64,000 nt of DNA from NCBI RefSeq assembly GCF_009557055.1, contig NZ_CP045649.1, forward strand, positions 3,509,501-3,573,500, written 5' to 3'. Of this stretch, positions 51,999-60,418 are shown one piece after another. The notes under the pieces were generated by a model. It was not told where the DNA came from. It did no database searches and worked only from the letters and a program-made list of their open reading frames with translations. Position 1 is the first letter of the stretch; each line of letters begins with the position of its first letter. Source of the DNA: Nocardioides sp. dk884 (lineage in GTDB: Bacteria > Actinomycetota > Actinomycetes > Propionibacteriales > Nocardioidaceae). The translations under genes and the position numbers were made by a program.

Positions 51999-53300
51999 CT
52001 ACTCGTCGGGCGGGTGCGCGGCGACGAGCCGGGTCTCGCCGCGGTCCTTCACGAGGTGAAGGCCGTGGGGTGATCGCCAGAGGTACGTCGCGGCATCGGT
52101 CTTGTCGTAGGTCCACACGGTGTGGGTCTTGGCCCGGTGATGTCGGCGACACAGCGGGGCGAGGTTGCAGCTGCAGGTCGGTCCGCCGTCACCGTGGGCG
52201 ACGACGTGGTCGGTGTCGCAGCGCCGGGCGGGGCGTTCGCACCATGGGAAGGCGCACACCGGTTGGGTGACACGGGTCTGCTCGGTGAGGCGGTCGGGGA
52301 TCGCGTAGGCGTCCGTGTGGTGATGTGCGTCGAGGTCGATGACCGGCTTGATCACCACCTGCGCGTCACCACCGCACCAGCCGCGGACCTGCTCGGTCGA
52401 CACGATCGACCGGGTCTCCTCGACGTGTGCGATGCCAGCCTCGTCGCCGGAGATCGCGGCGTCGGACAGATGCACGTGGATGACGACCTGCCGGGGCTTC
52501 ACCACCGACGCGGCGCCCTCACCGGCTTCGGTGCGGAGGTCGAAGGCCAGTTGGCGCCGGGCCAGCTCACCGGCTGCCATCGAGCGGCGGACGTCCAACG
52601 ACTCGGTGGAGCCAAGCGCAGCCAGCTCCTCCGCGCCCTGGCGGATCGCGGTGTCCAGATCGAGCGCATCGGCGAGGTCGAGCTCGCCCTCGACCCGCAC
52701 GGTCCCGTCATGGGTGGCCCCGCCGGTGTGCACGTCGAAGCGGCGTCCGTCGGCGGCCTCGCGGCGCTGCTTCTCGGCACCCTCGGGGTCGAAGACCACC
52801 CGGGCCTGGTCCACGAGCCGCTCGATGGTGGCCCAGCCGACCTTCCCGAGCCCGCCCGCGAGCTGACGGTCCACGAAGTCGGCACCGTCCGGCGGAAGAC
52901 TCAACGTCAGCTGCGCGAGCCGGCGGCCCTTCCACACCGGGACCACACCGGACTTCATCTGCTTCCAGGTCCGCGGCAGCCGGTGCGCCAGCTCGAGCGC
53001 GGACCCGACCAGCGCCCGGGCGGAGTCCGTCGACATGCCCAGCGCGGCGCCCAGCTCCATCGGCGCGAACTCCGCCACCAGCGGCGTCCCCTCACCACCC
53101 AACGGCACCGCCACCTCGCCGAAGATCCACCCGACGGTCGGCGTCTGCGTCGAGACCGACTCGACCGGATGCATCGCCGCCCACGCCAGCGCCGGCTCCA
53201 AGACCAGGAACTCCGCCCGCTGCACCGCAGCCCGCTGCGACTGTGCGAACGCCAGCACGGCAGCTGGGGTGTCGCAGTCGGGGAGCTCGTGGTCGGCCAT
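51999..53300 (-). CDS. DUF222 domain HNH endonuclease-like protein (13E12 family)
   Basis: A 433-residue protein. The helical DUF222 domain covers about 1 to 330. A C-terminal HNH nuclease motif lies at about 345 to 395: CAFPWCERPARRCDTDHVV, then CSCNLAPLCRRHHRAKTH, with two Cys pairs and the DH...N...HH core. These proteins are multicopy in actinobacteria (13E12 repeats of mycobacteria) and their function is not firmly known. A perfect LexA box lies 12 bases upstream, so this copy should be DNA-damage inducible. The start is ATG at 53300. Confidence 0.9.
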   Translation of the reverse strand: MADHELPDCDTPAAVLAFAQSQRAAVQRAEFLVLEPALAWAAMHPVESVSTQTPTVGWIFGEVAVPLGGEGTPLVAEFAPMELGAALGMSTDSARALVGSALELAHRLPRTWKQMKSGVVPVWKGRRLAQLTLSLPPDGADFVDRQLAGGLGKVGWATIERLVDQARVVFDPEGAEKQRREAADGRRFDVHTGGATHDGTVRVEGELDLADALDLDTAIRQGAEELAALGSTESLDVRRSMAAGELARRQLAFDLRTEAGEGAASVVKPRQVVIHVHLSDAAISGDEAGIAHVEETRSIVSTEQVRGWCGGDAQVVIKPVIDLDAHHHTDAYAIPDRLTEQTRVTQPVCAFPWCERPARRCDTDHVVAHGDGGPTCSCNLAPLCRRHHRAKTHTVWTYDKTDAATYLWRSPHGLHLVKDRGETRLVAAHPPDE

Positions 53301-53312
53301 GCCTCATCTTAC

Positions 53313-53328
53313 TCGAACGCACGTTCGA
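53313..53328 (-). promoter_or_regulatory. LexA (SOS) box
   Basis: TCGAAC-GCAC-GTTCGA is an exact match to the actinobacterial SOS box TCGAACN4GTTCGA; the flanks extend the palindrome to CTCGAACG/CGTTCGAG. It lies 12 bases upstream of the DUF222-HNH start and downstream of the dinB stop, so it controls the HNH gene. Confidence 0.85.
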
Positions 53329-53442
53329 GGACAAGGGTTTCTCCACACTTGCCTTCGAGTTCCTGGGCAGTGGTCCCGACGAACTCGACCGACGCGCCGC
53401 TCGACCAACGGAGCCACCTCGACCCGCGGACAGAGGACCACC

Positions 53443-54516
53443 TCACCGCGGGTAGCCGCCCGCCGGCGGCACCATCTCCAGGCGCACCCCGAGCAGGCGC
53501 ACCGCCCGGTCGTGGTCGACGCGCTCCAGCAGGCTGACGGCGGCGTCGGCGAGCACGGCTGGGTCGTGGGTCGGATCGGGCAGGGTGAGGCTGCGGGTCA
53601 CGGTGACGAACGGCGCGAACCGGATCTTCAGCCCGACCCGTGCCGCGGGCCGGCCCTCCGCGTCGATGTCGGCGACCACCCGGTGGGTCAGGGCGCGCAC
53701 CTCCTCCGCGATCCGGTCCCAGTCGTCGATGTCGGTCTGGAAGGTGGTCTCGCGGCCGTGGGCGCGGGGCACCCACGGGGTCGCGTCGACCGGGCTGGCG
53801 TCCACCCCGCGGCCGAGCCTGCCCAGCCACGGGCCGGTGCGCGGACCGAACGCGGCGGCGAGCTCCGCGGGGTCGGCTGCGGCGAGGTCGGCGACGGTCG
53901 CGAGCCCGAGGTCGGCGAGCCGGCGGGCGGTCTTGCGTCCGACACCCCACAGCGCGTCTGTGGGCCGCTCCCCCATCACCTCCAGCCAGGTCTCGGCGGT
54001 GAGCCGGAAGCTGCCGCGCGGCTTGCCCATGTCGGTGGCGATCTTGGCGCGCAGCTTGTTGTCGCCGATGCCGACCGAGCAGTGCAGCCCGGTGGCCTCC
54101 AGCACGGCGGCGCGGGCCTGGTCGGCGGCCGGCTGCGGATCGCTGGCCAGCGGTGCCGGCGGGTCCGCGGCCACGAACGCCTCGTCCCATCCCAGCACCT
54201 CCACGACGACCGGCGACCCGGCCCAGGTCAGCTCGCGCAGCGTCGCCATGACCTGCGCCGAGGCAGCGTCGTACGCCGGGTGGTCGACCGGCAGGAAGAC
54301 CGCGTCGGGGCAGCGGCGCAGGGCGACCCTCAACGGCATCCCGGAGCCGACCCCGAAGGCGCGCGCCTCGTAGGACGCGGTGGCGACCACGCCACGTTCG
54401 CTCGGGTCGCCACGCCCGCCGACGACCACCGGGAGGCCGGCGAGCTCGGGACGGCGCTGCACCTCGACCGCAGCGATGAACTGGTCGAGGTCGACGTGCA
54501 GCACCCATCCGGTCAT
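53443..54516 (-). CDS. dinB: Y-family DNA polymerase IV, DinB2-like
   Basis: Translesion polymerase of 357 residues. The catalytic residues are D9 (HVDLDQF) and the pair in VLGWDEAFV. Finger and palm motifs ATASYEARAFGVGSGMP and VGIGDNKLRAKIATDMGKP are present. At the steric-gate position, where E. coli Pol IV has Phe13, this protein has Ile14 (DQFIAAVE), as in mycobacterial DinB2, which has Leu there. It ends MVPPAGGYPR with no QxxLF-type clamp-binding tail. Both traits point to a DinB2-type enzyme that may accept ribonucleotides. It is followed by the SOS-controlled HNH gene. Confidence 0.93.
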   Translation of the reverse strand: MTGWVLHVDLDQFIAAVEVQRRPELAGLPVVVGGRGDPSERGVVATASYEARAFGVGSGMPLRVALRRCPDAVFLPVDHPAYDAASAQVMATLRELTWAGSPVVVEVLGWDEAFVAADPPAPLASDPQPAADQARAAVLEATGLHCSVGIGDNKLRAKIATDMGKPRGSFRLTAETWLEVMGERPTDALWGVGRKTARRLADLGLATVADLAAADPAELAAAFGPRTGPWLGRLGRGVDASPVDATPWVPRAHGRETTFQTDIDDWDRIAEEVRALTHRVVADIDAEGRPAARVGLKIRFAPFVTVTRSLTLPDPTHDPAVLADAAVSLLERVDHDRAVRLLGVRLEMVPPAGGYPR

Positions 54517-54524
54517 CGGCGTCC

Positions 54525-55625
54525 TCAGCGCGGCGGCGGGGGCAGCGCGTCGGTGGACTCGGTCTGGTCGAGACCGGAGAGCAGCAGCAGGTCCACGATG
54601 ATCGAGCGCAGCTGGGCGAGCACGACCTCTGCCGCGAGCTCGTCGGTCCGTGGGACCTGTCCGGTGCCATTGCCGACCGCGATCAGCGCCGGCCGGGCAG
54701 CGAAGGCGGTGCGGTCGGCCTGGAGCTCCTCGGCGACCTTCGTCGCCGCGTCGGCGAGGTCCAAGGCGATGCGGGAGTACGCCGAGGGGATCGGCTGGCG
54801 GCGGTACGCCGCCACCGCGACCTGACGCACCAGCACGCGGGTGCTGCGCAGCGCGCGGTCGAGCGGATCGACGAGGTCGGCCATCCGCCGCACCCGGTTG
54901 CGGTGGCGGAACCGGAACGGCGAGGAGGCCACGACCGACATGCCCTCGTCGGCGGCGGCCTGCAGCTCGCTGATCAGGTGGTCGGTGGAGCGCGCGTCCG
55001 CGAGCAGCGCGAAGGCCCGCTCGACCTCGCCGTCGACCATCACCTCGCCCGCGGTGCGCAGCAGGGTGGCGATCTTGCGCATCACCGCGGCGGCCTGCTC
55101 ACGCGGGCGCCGCAGCGGGGCCGCAGGCACCACCGTGGCCGCGACCAGGGCGACCGACCCTCCGATCAGCGCATCGGTCCAGCGAGTGATCGCCTGCCCG
55201 GGGCCGGGCACGAGCGCGCACACGATGATGCCCTGGATCGCCGCCTGGTTGACGAAGAGCTGACCGCCGTCGAGCAGGAAGGCCACCGACATCGAGATCG
55301 CGACGATGACCGCGATCTGCCACCCACCGGTGCCGAACTCCAGCACGAAGAGATCGGCGACGAACACGCCGATCGCCACGCCGATCATCACCTCCGCGAC
55401 CCGGCGCAGCCGCTGGCCGTAGGAGGTGCCGAGGCACAACATGGCCGAGGTCGCGGCGAGGAAGGGCAGCTCGTGATGGAACACGTCCGCGGCGATGAAC
55501 CACGCGATGCCCGCGGCGATGGCCGCTTGCCCGATCTGCCACCGTTTGGAGGAGAGCCGTTTGCGGCGAAACCGCAGCGAGGTCCGACTCTTGATCAGCA
55601 CCTCGTCGAACGGCCGCGCCTCCAT
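54525..55625 (-). CDS. FUSC family (aromatic acid exporter-like) membrane protein
   Basis: A 366-residue protein. A basic N-terminus (TSLRFRRKRLSSKRW) is followed by about six transmembrane helices (about 30 to 180) of the FUSC/DUF939 type, with LGTSYGQRLRRVAEVMIGV between the pairs. A cytoplasmic helical domain of about 180 residues is C-terminal. Family members export aromatic acids or other small molecules. The start ATG is at 55625. It lies 8 bases upstream of dinB and may be cotranscribed with it. Confidence 0.85.
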   Translation of the reverse strand: MEARPFDEVLIKSRTSLRFRRKRLSSKRWQIGQAAIAAGIAWFIAADVFHHELPFLAATSAMLCLGTSYGQRLRRVAEVMIGVAIGVFVADLFVLEFGTGGWQIAVIVAISMSVAFLLDGGQLFVNQAAIQGIIVCALVPGPGQAITRWTDALIGGSVALVAATVVPAAPLRRPREQAAAVMRKIATLLRTAGEVMVDGEVERAFALLADARSTDHLISELQAAADEGMSVVASSPFRFRHRNRVRRMADLVDPLDRALRSTRVLVRQVAVAAYRRQPIPSAYSRIALDLADAATKVAEELQADRTAFAARPALIAVGNGTGQVPRTDELAAEVVLAQLRSIIVDLLLLSGLDQTESTDALPPPPR

Positions 55626-55675
55626 GCCCCGATCGTGCCAGAGCGCCGCCCCACGCCCGGCACGGCCGGTGGTCC

Positions 55676-56008
55676 TCAGTCGCTGGCGTGCGCGTAGGCG
55701 AGCGCCTGCTTGAGGTCGCCGAGGTCGCGGTACCAGGTGCGGACCTCCACCCGGCAACGCACCCGCTGGATGCGCTTGTCGTACTCGTTGCACTCCGCGC
55801 GTGCCTCGGAGTCGGTGGGCGGGAAGAGCGAGGTGCCGTCGTAGTGGTGGATCTCGAACCCGTTGGCGGCGTCGCCGGTGACCTCGACGATCGTGTCGCC
55901 GGCCGGTGCGTAGGGCGCGCTGTTGGCAGGGCTGACCGCGACGGTGCCGATCACGGCCACCACGGCGGCGGCAGGGACGGCGATCGCGAGGGCGAGACGT
56001 TGGTGCAT
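55676..56008 (-). CDS. Small secreted hypothetical protein
   Basis: A 110-residue protein with a signal peptide (about 1 to 31, ANSA at the end). The mature part of about 80 residues has two cysteines (ECNEYD and RVRCRVEV) that could form a disulphide. No domain is recognised. It lies upstream of the FUSC gene on the same strand. Confidence 0.65.
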   Translation of the reverse strand: MHQRLALAIAVPAAAVVAVIGTVAVSPANSAPYAPAGDTIVEVTGDAANGFEIHHYDGTSLFPPTDSEARAECNEYDKRIQRVRCRVEVRTWYRDLGDLKQALAYAHASD

Positions 56009-56272
56009 GGGAACTCCCGATGGTCGGTGATGCCGGTGATTCCGGCCTGTCCAAGACGCTAGGTCCGCGAACGGACGGTCCCGGCGAACCGCTGGAGGGA
56101 TGGGGACGACCCGGTCGCGGCCGTGCGCTGTGGACGTGGGGCGGTCCGTCGAGGCCAGCGTCTGGTCTGTTCACGGGACCCTCCGAGACGGCCACCTCTT
56201 GTGGCGCCGGTCACTCCGAGACATAGTGCGGGTCTCCCGCCGCTCGGCGGGTTGGTGACGAAGGGGGGCCGC

Positions 56273-57712
56273 GTGGCCGCGCTCATCGACCCGACGTCTG
56301 TCGGGTTCCTGACGGTCGAGAACCGCAGCCAGCCCATGCACGTGGGGTCGCTGCAGCTCTTCGAGAACCCGACAGAGGCCGGGCCCGACTACACCCGGCA
56401 GATGTACGACGGGATGCGGCAGTCGGCCCACACGCGGCCACTCTTCCTGCGCCATCCGCACCGCTCGATCGCGACGGGTGGACAGCTGGTGTGGCGCCCG
56501 GACGAGCAGTTCGACATCGACCACCACGTGCGGCACAGCGCGCTGCCCGCACCCGGCGAGGTCCGCGACCTGCTCGACCTGTGCGGGCGCCTGCACAGCA
56601 CCCGGCTGCCGCGCGAGCGGCCGCTGTGGGAGGCGCACGTGATCGAGGGCCTGGCCGACGGGCGGGTCGCGCTCTACACCAAGATCCACCACGCGCTGCT
56701 CGACGGCGTCTCCGCCTCCCGCCTGCTGCAGAGCGTGCTGAGCACCGACCCCGACCGGAGGGGCATGCCCGCGCCCTGGGACGCCGGGGAGCCGGACCCT
56801 CCGGCCGAGGCCGACCACGACGTCGAGACGGCCGTCGTCGACGCCTCGCCGTCCTCGCTGGCGCTGCCCCTCGCCGAGGTGCCGATCCAGGCGCTGCGCT
56901 CGGCGCTGGCGCTCGCCTCCGAGGCCGCCGGGATGCCGGCCGCGCTGCTGCGGACCCTGTCGCGCGCGGCCCGCAGCGAGGCCTCGGCGATCTCCCTGCA
57001 GGCGCCGCGGACGATCTTCAACCAGCAGATCACCGGCTCGCGACGCATCGGTGCCCAGGGCTGGCCGGTCGATCGGCTGCGCCGGGTCGGCAAGGCCGGC
57101 GACGCCACGCTCAACGACGTGGTGCTCGCGATGTGCGCCGGGGCGGTACGCCGCTACCTGCTCGAGCTCGACGCCCTGCCGTCGGCGCCCCTGGTCGCGA
57201 TGGTCCCGGTGGGGCTGCGGGCCCGCGAGTCCCAGCTCGCCTCCGTCGAGGGCGGGAACGCCGTGGGTGCGGTCATGTGCCGCCTCGGCACCGATCTCGC
57301 CGACCCCGCGGACCGGCTCGAGACGATCCACCGCTCGATGCGTGCCGGGAAGGAGGCGCTGGCCTCGATGACGCCGCTGCAGATCGTGGCGATGAGCGCG
57401 CTCGGGCAGATGCCGGCGATCCTGCCGCCGCTGCTGCGGATGCAGGGCCTCGTGCACTCGCCGTACAACCTCATCATCAGCAACGTCCCCGGACCGCGGA
57501 CCACCCACTACTGGAACGGGGCGCGCCTGGTCGGCAGCTACCCGCTGTCGATCCCGATCAACGGCATGGCCCTCAACATCACCTGCACGTCGTACGCCGA
57601 CACCATGTGCTTCGGGCTCACCGGGTGCCGCCGCACGGTGCCCAGCCTGCAGCTGATGCTCGGCCACCTCGACGCCGAGCTCGATGCCCTCGAGCTCGCG
57701 GTGGGCGCCTGA
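56273..57712 (+). CDS. WS/DGAT family O-acyltransferase
   Basis: Wax ester synthase/diacylglycerol acyltransferase of 479 residues. The catalytic HHxxxDG motif is HHALLDG at 139 to 145. PLWEAHVIEGL precedes it, and ISNVPGPRTTHYWNGARL and NGMALNITCTSYAD lie in the C-terminal half. These enzymes make triacylglycerol or wax esters from acyl-CoA at the membrane or lipid body. I chose GTG at 56273, with AAGGGGGG about 4 bases upstream; in-frame GTG at 56254 and an ATG at 56123 are less likely. It converges on the methyltransferase gene with 3 bases between. Confidence 0.92.
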   Translation: MAALIDPTSVGFLTVENRSQPMHVGSLQLFENPTEAGPDYTRQMYDGMRQSAHTRPLFLRHPHRSIATGGQLVWRPDEQFDIDHHVRHSALPAPGEVRDLLDLCGRLHSTRLPRERPLWEAHVIEGLADGRVALYTKIHHALLDGVSASRLLQSVLSTDPDRRGMPAPWDAGEPDPPAEADHDVETAVVDASPSSLALPLAEVPIQALRSALALASEAAGMPAALLRTLSRAARSEASAISLQAPRTIFNQQITGSRRIGAQGWPVDRLRRVGKAGDATLNDVVLAMCAGAVRRYLLELDALPSAPLVAMVPVGLRARESQLASVEGGNAVGAVMCRLGTDLADPADRLETIHRSMRAGKEALASMTPLQIVAMSALGQMPAILPPLLRMQGLVHSPYNLIISNVPGPRTTHYWNGARLVGSYPLSIPINGMALNITCTSYADTMCFGLTGCRRTVPSLQLMLGHLDAELDALELAVGA

Positions 57713-57715
57713 GGA

Positions 57716-58888
57716 TCACCGTTCGGCGAGCCCGCCTCCGACGGTGTCCGCCACGGCGCGCAGCCGGGCGCGGGTGATGTCGGCGACCGTGGCGTAGCCG
57801 GCGAGCTGAGCGTTGGACCCCGGCCGGGTCGGCTCCGCGCAGTTGATGCTCAGGCAGGTGCGGGTGCCGCCGTCGGCGACGTTCTGCAACGCGACCGCGT
57901 GCCCGGTGGTGCCGCTGCCGGCGAAGAAGTCCAGCACCCGCGCGTCGGGCGGCATCGTCTGCAGCACCCGGCGCAGCAGGGCGGTGGGCTTGGGCGACTC
58001 GAAGACGTGGCCGAGCACCGCCTTGAGCTCGGCGACCGCCGTGTCGGTGCTGCCGATCTCCTCGGTGAGCCAGATCGTGCGCAGCTTCTTGCGCCGCCCG
58101 TCGTGGAGCCAGTCGCGCTGGAAGATGTCGGCCCGCTCCCCCAGGCGACCCTTGATCCGGCGGCAGACCAGGTCGTCGGGACGCTCCTCGACCAGCGACC
58201 GGCTCCAGCGCCAGACAGCCGGGCGGGCGTCGCCGAAGACCGGCTCGATGCGGCTCGCGCCCTCGAACTCCGTGGTGCGCACCCGGCCGCTCTCCGGGTC
58301 GCCCCACAGCGGGTAGTGCAGCGTGGGTGTGGTCGCGGGGTTGAACTTCTTGTTGGTGTTGCGCAGCGGCAGGTGGCGGTAGTGGCGACCGTCCGGCGCG
58401 ACCAGCGGGAAGTCGCCGGGGTCGACCGCGTCGGGGCTGCTCGCGTCGAGGACGCAGGTGCGCGCGTCCTTGGCGTAGACGAGCAGGTACTCGTGGTTGG
58501 TCGCGAACCCCTTGCCGAGCTGGCGGCCCTTGGGGTTGAGGTTGACCACGACCTGGGCCAGGAACTGCCGCTCGCCGAACACCTCGTCGAGCAGGATCCG
58601 CAGGTGCGCCGCCTCGTTGTCGTCGATGCTGACGAAGATCGCCGACCCCGCGCTCATCAGCTCACGAGCGAGCTCGAGGCGGGGACGCATCATCGCGGCC
58701 CAGGCCTGGTGCCGGCTCGTGGTGCGATCGCCCTTGATCCGGTCGTGGTAGGCGAAGTCGTTGCCGGTGTTGTACGGCGGGTCGATGTAGACCAGGTCGT
58801 ACGCCGCGCCCTCGCGGCACAGCTGCTCGAGCACCTCGAGGTTGTCCCCCTCGGCGAAGGTGTTCCAGGGCTCGCCGGGCGCGGTCAC
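57716..58888 (-). CDS. Site-specific DNA methyltransferase, beta class, no linked restriction gene
   Basis: N6-adenine or N4-cytosine DNA methyltransferase of 390 residues. The catalytic motif DPPYNTG is at 36 to 42 and the SAM-binding motif DFFAGSG at 320 to 326. This order (IV before I) marks the beta class, as in type III Mod and CcrM-like enzymes. The region between the motifs should hold the target-recognition domain. The start is GTG at 58888. No endonuclease, Res or specificity gene is nearby, so it is an orphan here. Confidence 0.9.
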   Translation of the reverse strand: MTAPGEPWNTFAEGDNLEVLEQLCREGAAYDLVYIDPPYNTGNDFAYHDRIKGDRTTSRHQAWAAMMRPRLELARELMSAGSAIFVSIDDNEAAHLRILLDEVFGERQFLAQVVVNLNPKGRQLGKGFATNHEYLLVYAKDARTCVLDASSPDAVDPGDFPLVAPDGRHYRHLPLRNTNKKFNPATTPTLHYPLWGDPESGRVRTTEFEGASRIEPVFGDARPAVWRWSRSLVEERPDDLVCRRIKGRLGERADIFQRDWLHDGRRKKLRTIWLTEEIGSTDTAVAELKAVLGHVFESPKPTALLRRVLQTMPPDARVLDFFAGSGTTGHAVALQNVADGGTRTCLSINCAEPTRPGSNAQLAGYATVADITRARLRAVADTVGGGLAER

Positions 58889-58918
58889 GCGGTGAGACTA
58901 GGCCATGGGGAGCCGCGC

Positions 58919-59743
58919 TCAGCGATAGCCCGTCAGGGTTGGCGTCGCCGTCACGATCGCAAGGCCGACCGGGGCGCCCGGGATCGTCACCGACCCAGCG
59001 ACCGCCGCCCACGGGCCACCATTGACCCGGAAGTCGGCCTCATAGGTGGTGTCCACCGCCGCAACCACCGCCCCCTTGCGCAGGTAGCGGTGAGTGACCT
59101 GCAGATCCGGGTACGGCGCCCCCGCCTCACTCGTGCGCGCCGTGGTCCCATCACCGAAGCGCCACTCGAACGACGCCGGCCGGATCCGCAGATCGACCCG
59201 CTGCCCCAACAACCGCACGGTCCGCTCGAAGTCCTCGGCCCCGGTGTAGAAGTTGGTCTCGAAATTCACCAGCGTCCGCCCACCCGGAGGCTGCACCTGC
59301 AGCACCGACGCCGGCAGATCCACCTCCCGCAGCGCCTGCGCGGCCATCCCGGCAGTGATCACCACCGGCGCGGCCACCGCCTCGGTCTCGCCGCCCTCTT
59401 GAGGGCAACTGGAGTATGGCTGGTCCGTCGTGCCGTCCGCGTGCTCGAACCAGACGGTCTGCATCACCGACCCGTCCGGGCACATCATCACCTCGACGCA
59501 TGTGCCTAGGCCGCCAGCCGCACATGTCGGGACCGAATGCCATGTGCCCGGCACGGAACTCGACTGCGTCGCAGCCGAACCACCGCCATGGCTGCTACTC
59601 GATGCCGAACTTGTCTGCGCAGCAACATTGATTCCTGTCGTGTGCGTCTCAACATCGACCGGGTCATCTGCCATGGCCGGCCCACTCGCCACAATCAGGA
59701 TCAGGACCGTCCCAAGGACGCCGTCTAAGAAGCGGAAGTTCAT
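58919..59743 (-). CDS. Secreted hypothetical protein with PKD-like segment
   Basis: A 274-residue exported protein. The signal peptide is about 1 to 26 (ends AMA), followed by a Ser/Gly/Thr-rich linker (SSASSSSHGGGSAATQ), a Cys-containing patch (TCAAGGLGTCVEVMMC), and a PKD-like beta domain (SFEWRFGDGTTARTSEAG, then TYEADFRVNGGPW). The ATG at 59743 overlaps the stop of the lipoprotein gene (ATGA). Codon use has more A/T at third positions than in neighbours, especially in the 5' half. The function is unknown; surface binding is plausible. Confidence 0.7.
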   Translation of the reverse strand: MNFRFLDGVLGTVLILIVASGPAMADDPVDVETHTTGINVAAQTSSASSSSHGGGSAATQSSSVPGTWHSVPTCAAGGLGTCVEVMMCPDGSVMQTVWFEHADGTTDQPYSSCPQEGGETEAVAAPVVITAGMAAQALREVDLPASVLQVQPPGGRTLVNFETNFYTGAEDFERTVRLLGQRVDLRIRPASFEWRFGDGTTARTSEAGAPYPDLQVTHRYLRKGAVVAAVDTTYEADFRVNGGPWAAVAGSVTIPGAPVGLAIVTATPTLTGYR

Positions 59744-60303
59744 AGCACTTCCCACCGATCCATCGACCAACGGCCGTCGTGGTTCAGGACCATGAAGCGA
59801 TCCGTGACGGTCCCCGCTGGGAACACCTGATTGTCGGCTTCGTCGGGGTACGAAACGACTTGTCGAGTGCTGATGACATCGACACGAACCTCAAACAAGG
59901 TTGCAGGCCCACCCTCGAGTTCCCTGACCTTGAAGTTCGACAGCGTTACGTCCCCGCCACCAATCTCGCCACCATTCTGGAACACCCGGCGAAGGAACTC
60001 GATCCCTCCAGCGCACCCTTGGCATTGGGGCGACACGAGCGCTTCGAGCGCTTCGACCTCCCCTGTCGTCTCGGCGTACTTCACCATCGCCCAGAAGTAC
60101 TCGACGAACGCCTCCGCTGCCGCGGCATCGTCCCCCTCCGCCTCGGGCGGCAGCGTGGGGGCAACCGGACCGCTGGCCGGGCTGGTGCTGATCGTGGGGG
60201 TCGGCGTCGGCGGCGAGTCGACCTTCGGATCCGGATCGTCCCCACAAGCCGCGGCACTCGCGATCAGCACGGCGGCCGCGACCACCAGACACACACGTCT
60301 CAT
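59740..60303 (-). CDS. Lipoprotein, DUF6318-like
   Basis: A 187-residue lipoprotein. The lipobox ASAAAC gives Cys20 as the lipidated residue. A Pro/Thr linker follows (PPTPTPTISTSPAS), then a globular domain with AEAFVEYFWAMVKYAETTG, SPQCQGCAGGIEFL and RFMVLNHDGRWSMDRWEVL, matching DUF6318 of Nocardioides relatives from memory. The family function is unknown; the domain resembles NTF2-like folds. It is translationally coupled to the PKD-like gene and divergent from the matrixin gene. Confidence 0.8.
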   Translation of the reverse strand: MRRVCLVVAAAVLIASAAACGDDPDPKVDSPPTPTPTISTSPASGPVAPTLPPEAEGDDAAAAEAFVEYFWAMVKYAETTGEVEALEALVSPQCQGCAGGIEFLRRVFQNGGEIGGGDVTLSNFKVRELEGGPATLFEVRVDVISTRQVVSYPDEADNQVFPAGTVTDRFMVLNHDGRWSMDRWEVL

Positions 60304-60418
60304 CTCAGCCCTCCGAGAGCCGGCGGCACCCGGAGCAGGGCGCCCACGGGCAACCTACCGGCGCATCGCCGCGGGAGAACCCCCCATTCTGAGCACCTGT
60401 GGACACCCACCCGGCATC

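Noticed and set aside
53313..53328. LexA box as the direct operator of dinB
   Set aside because: The box is downstream of the dinB stop on the transcribed strand; it precedes only the HNH gene.
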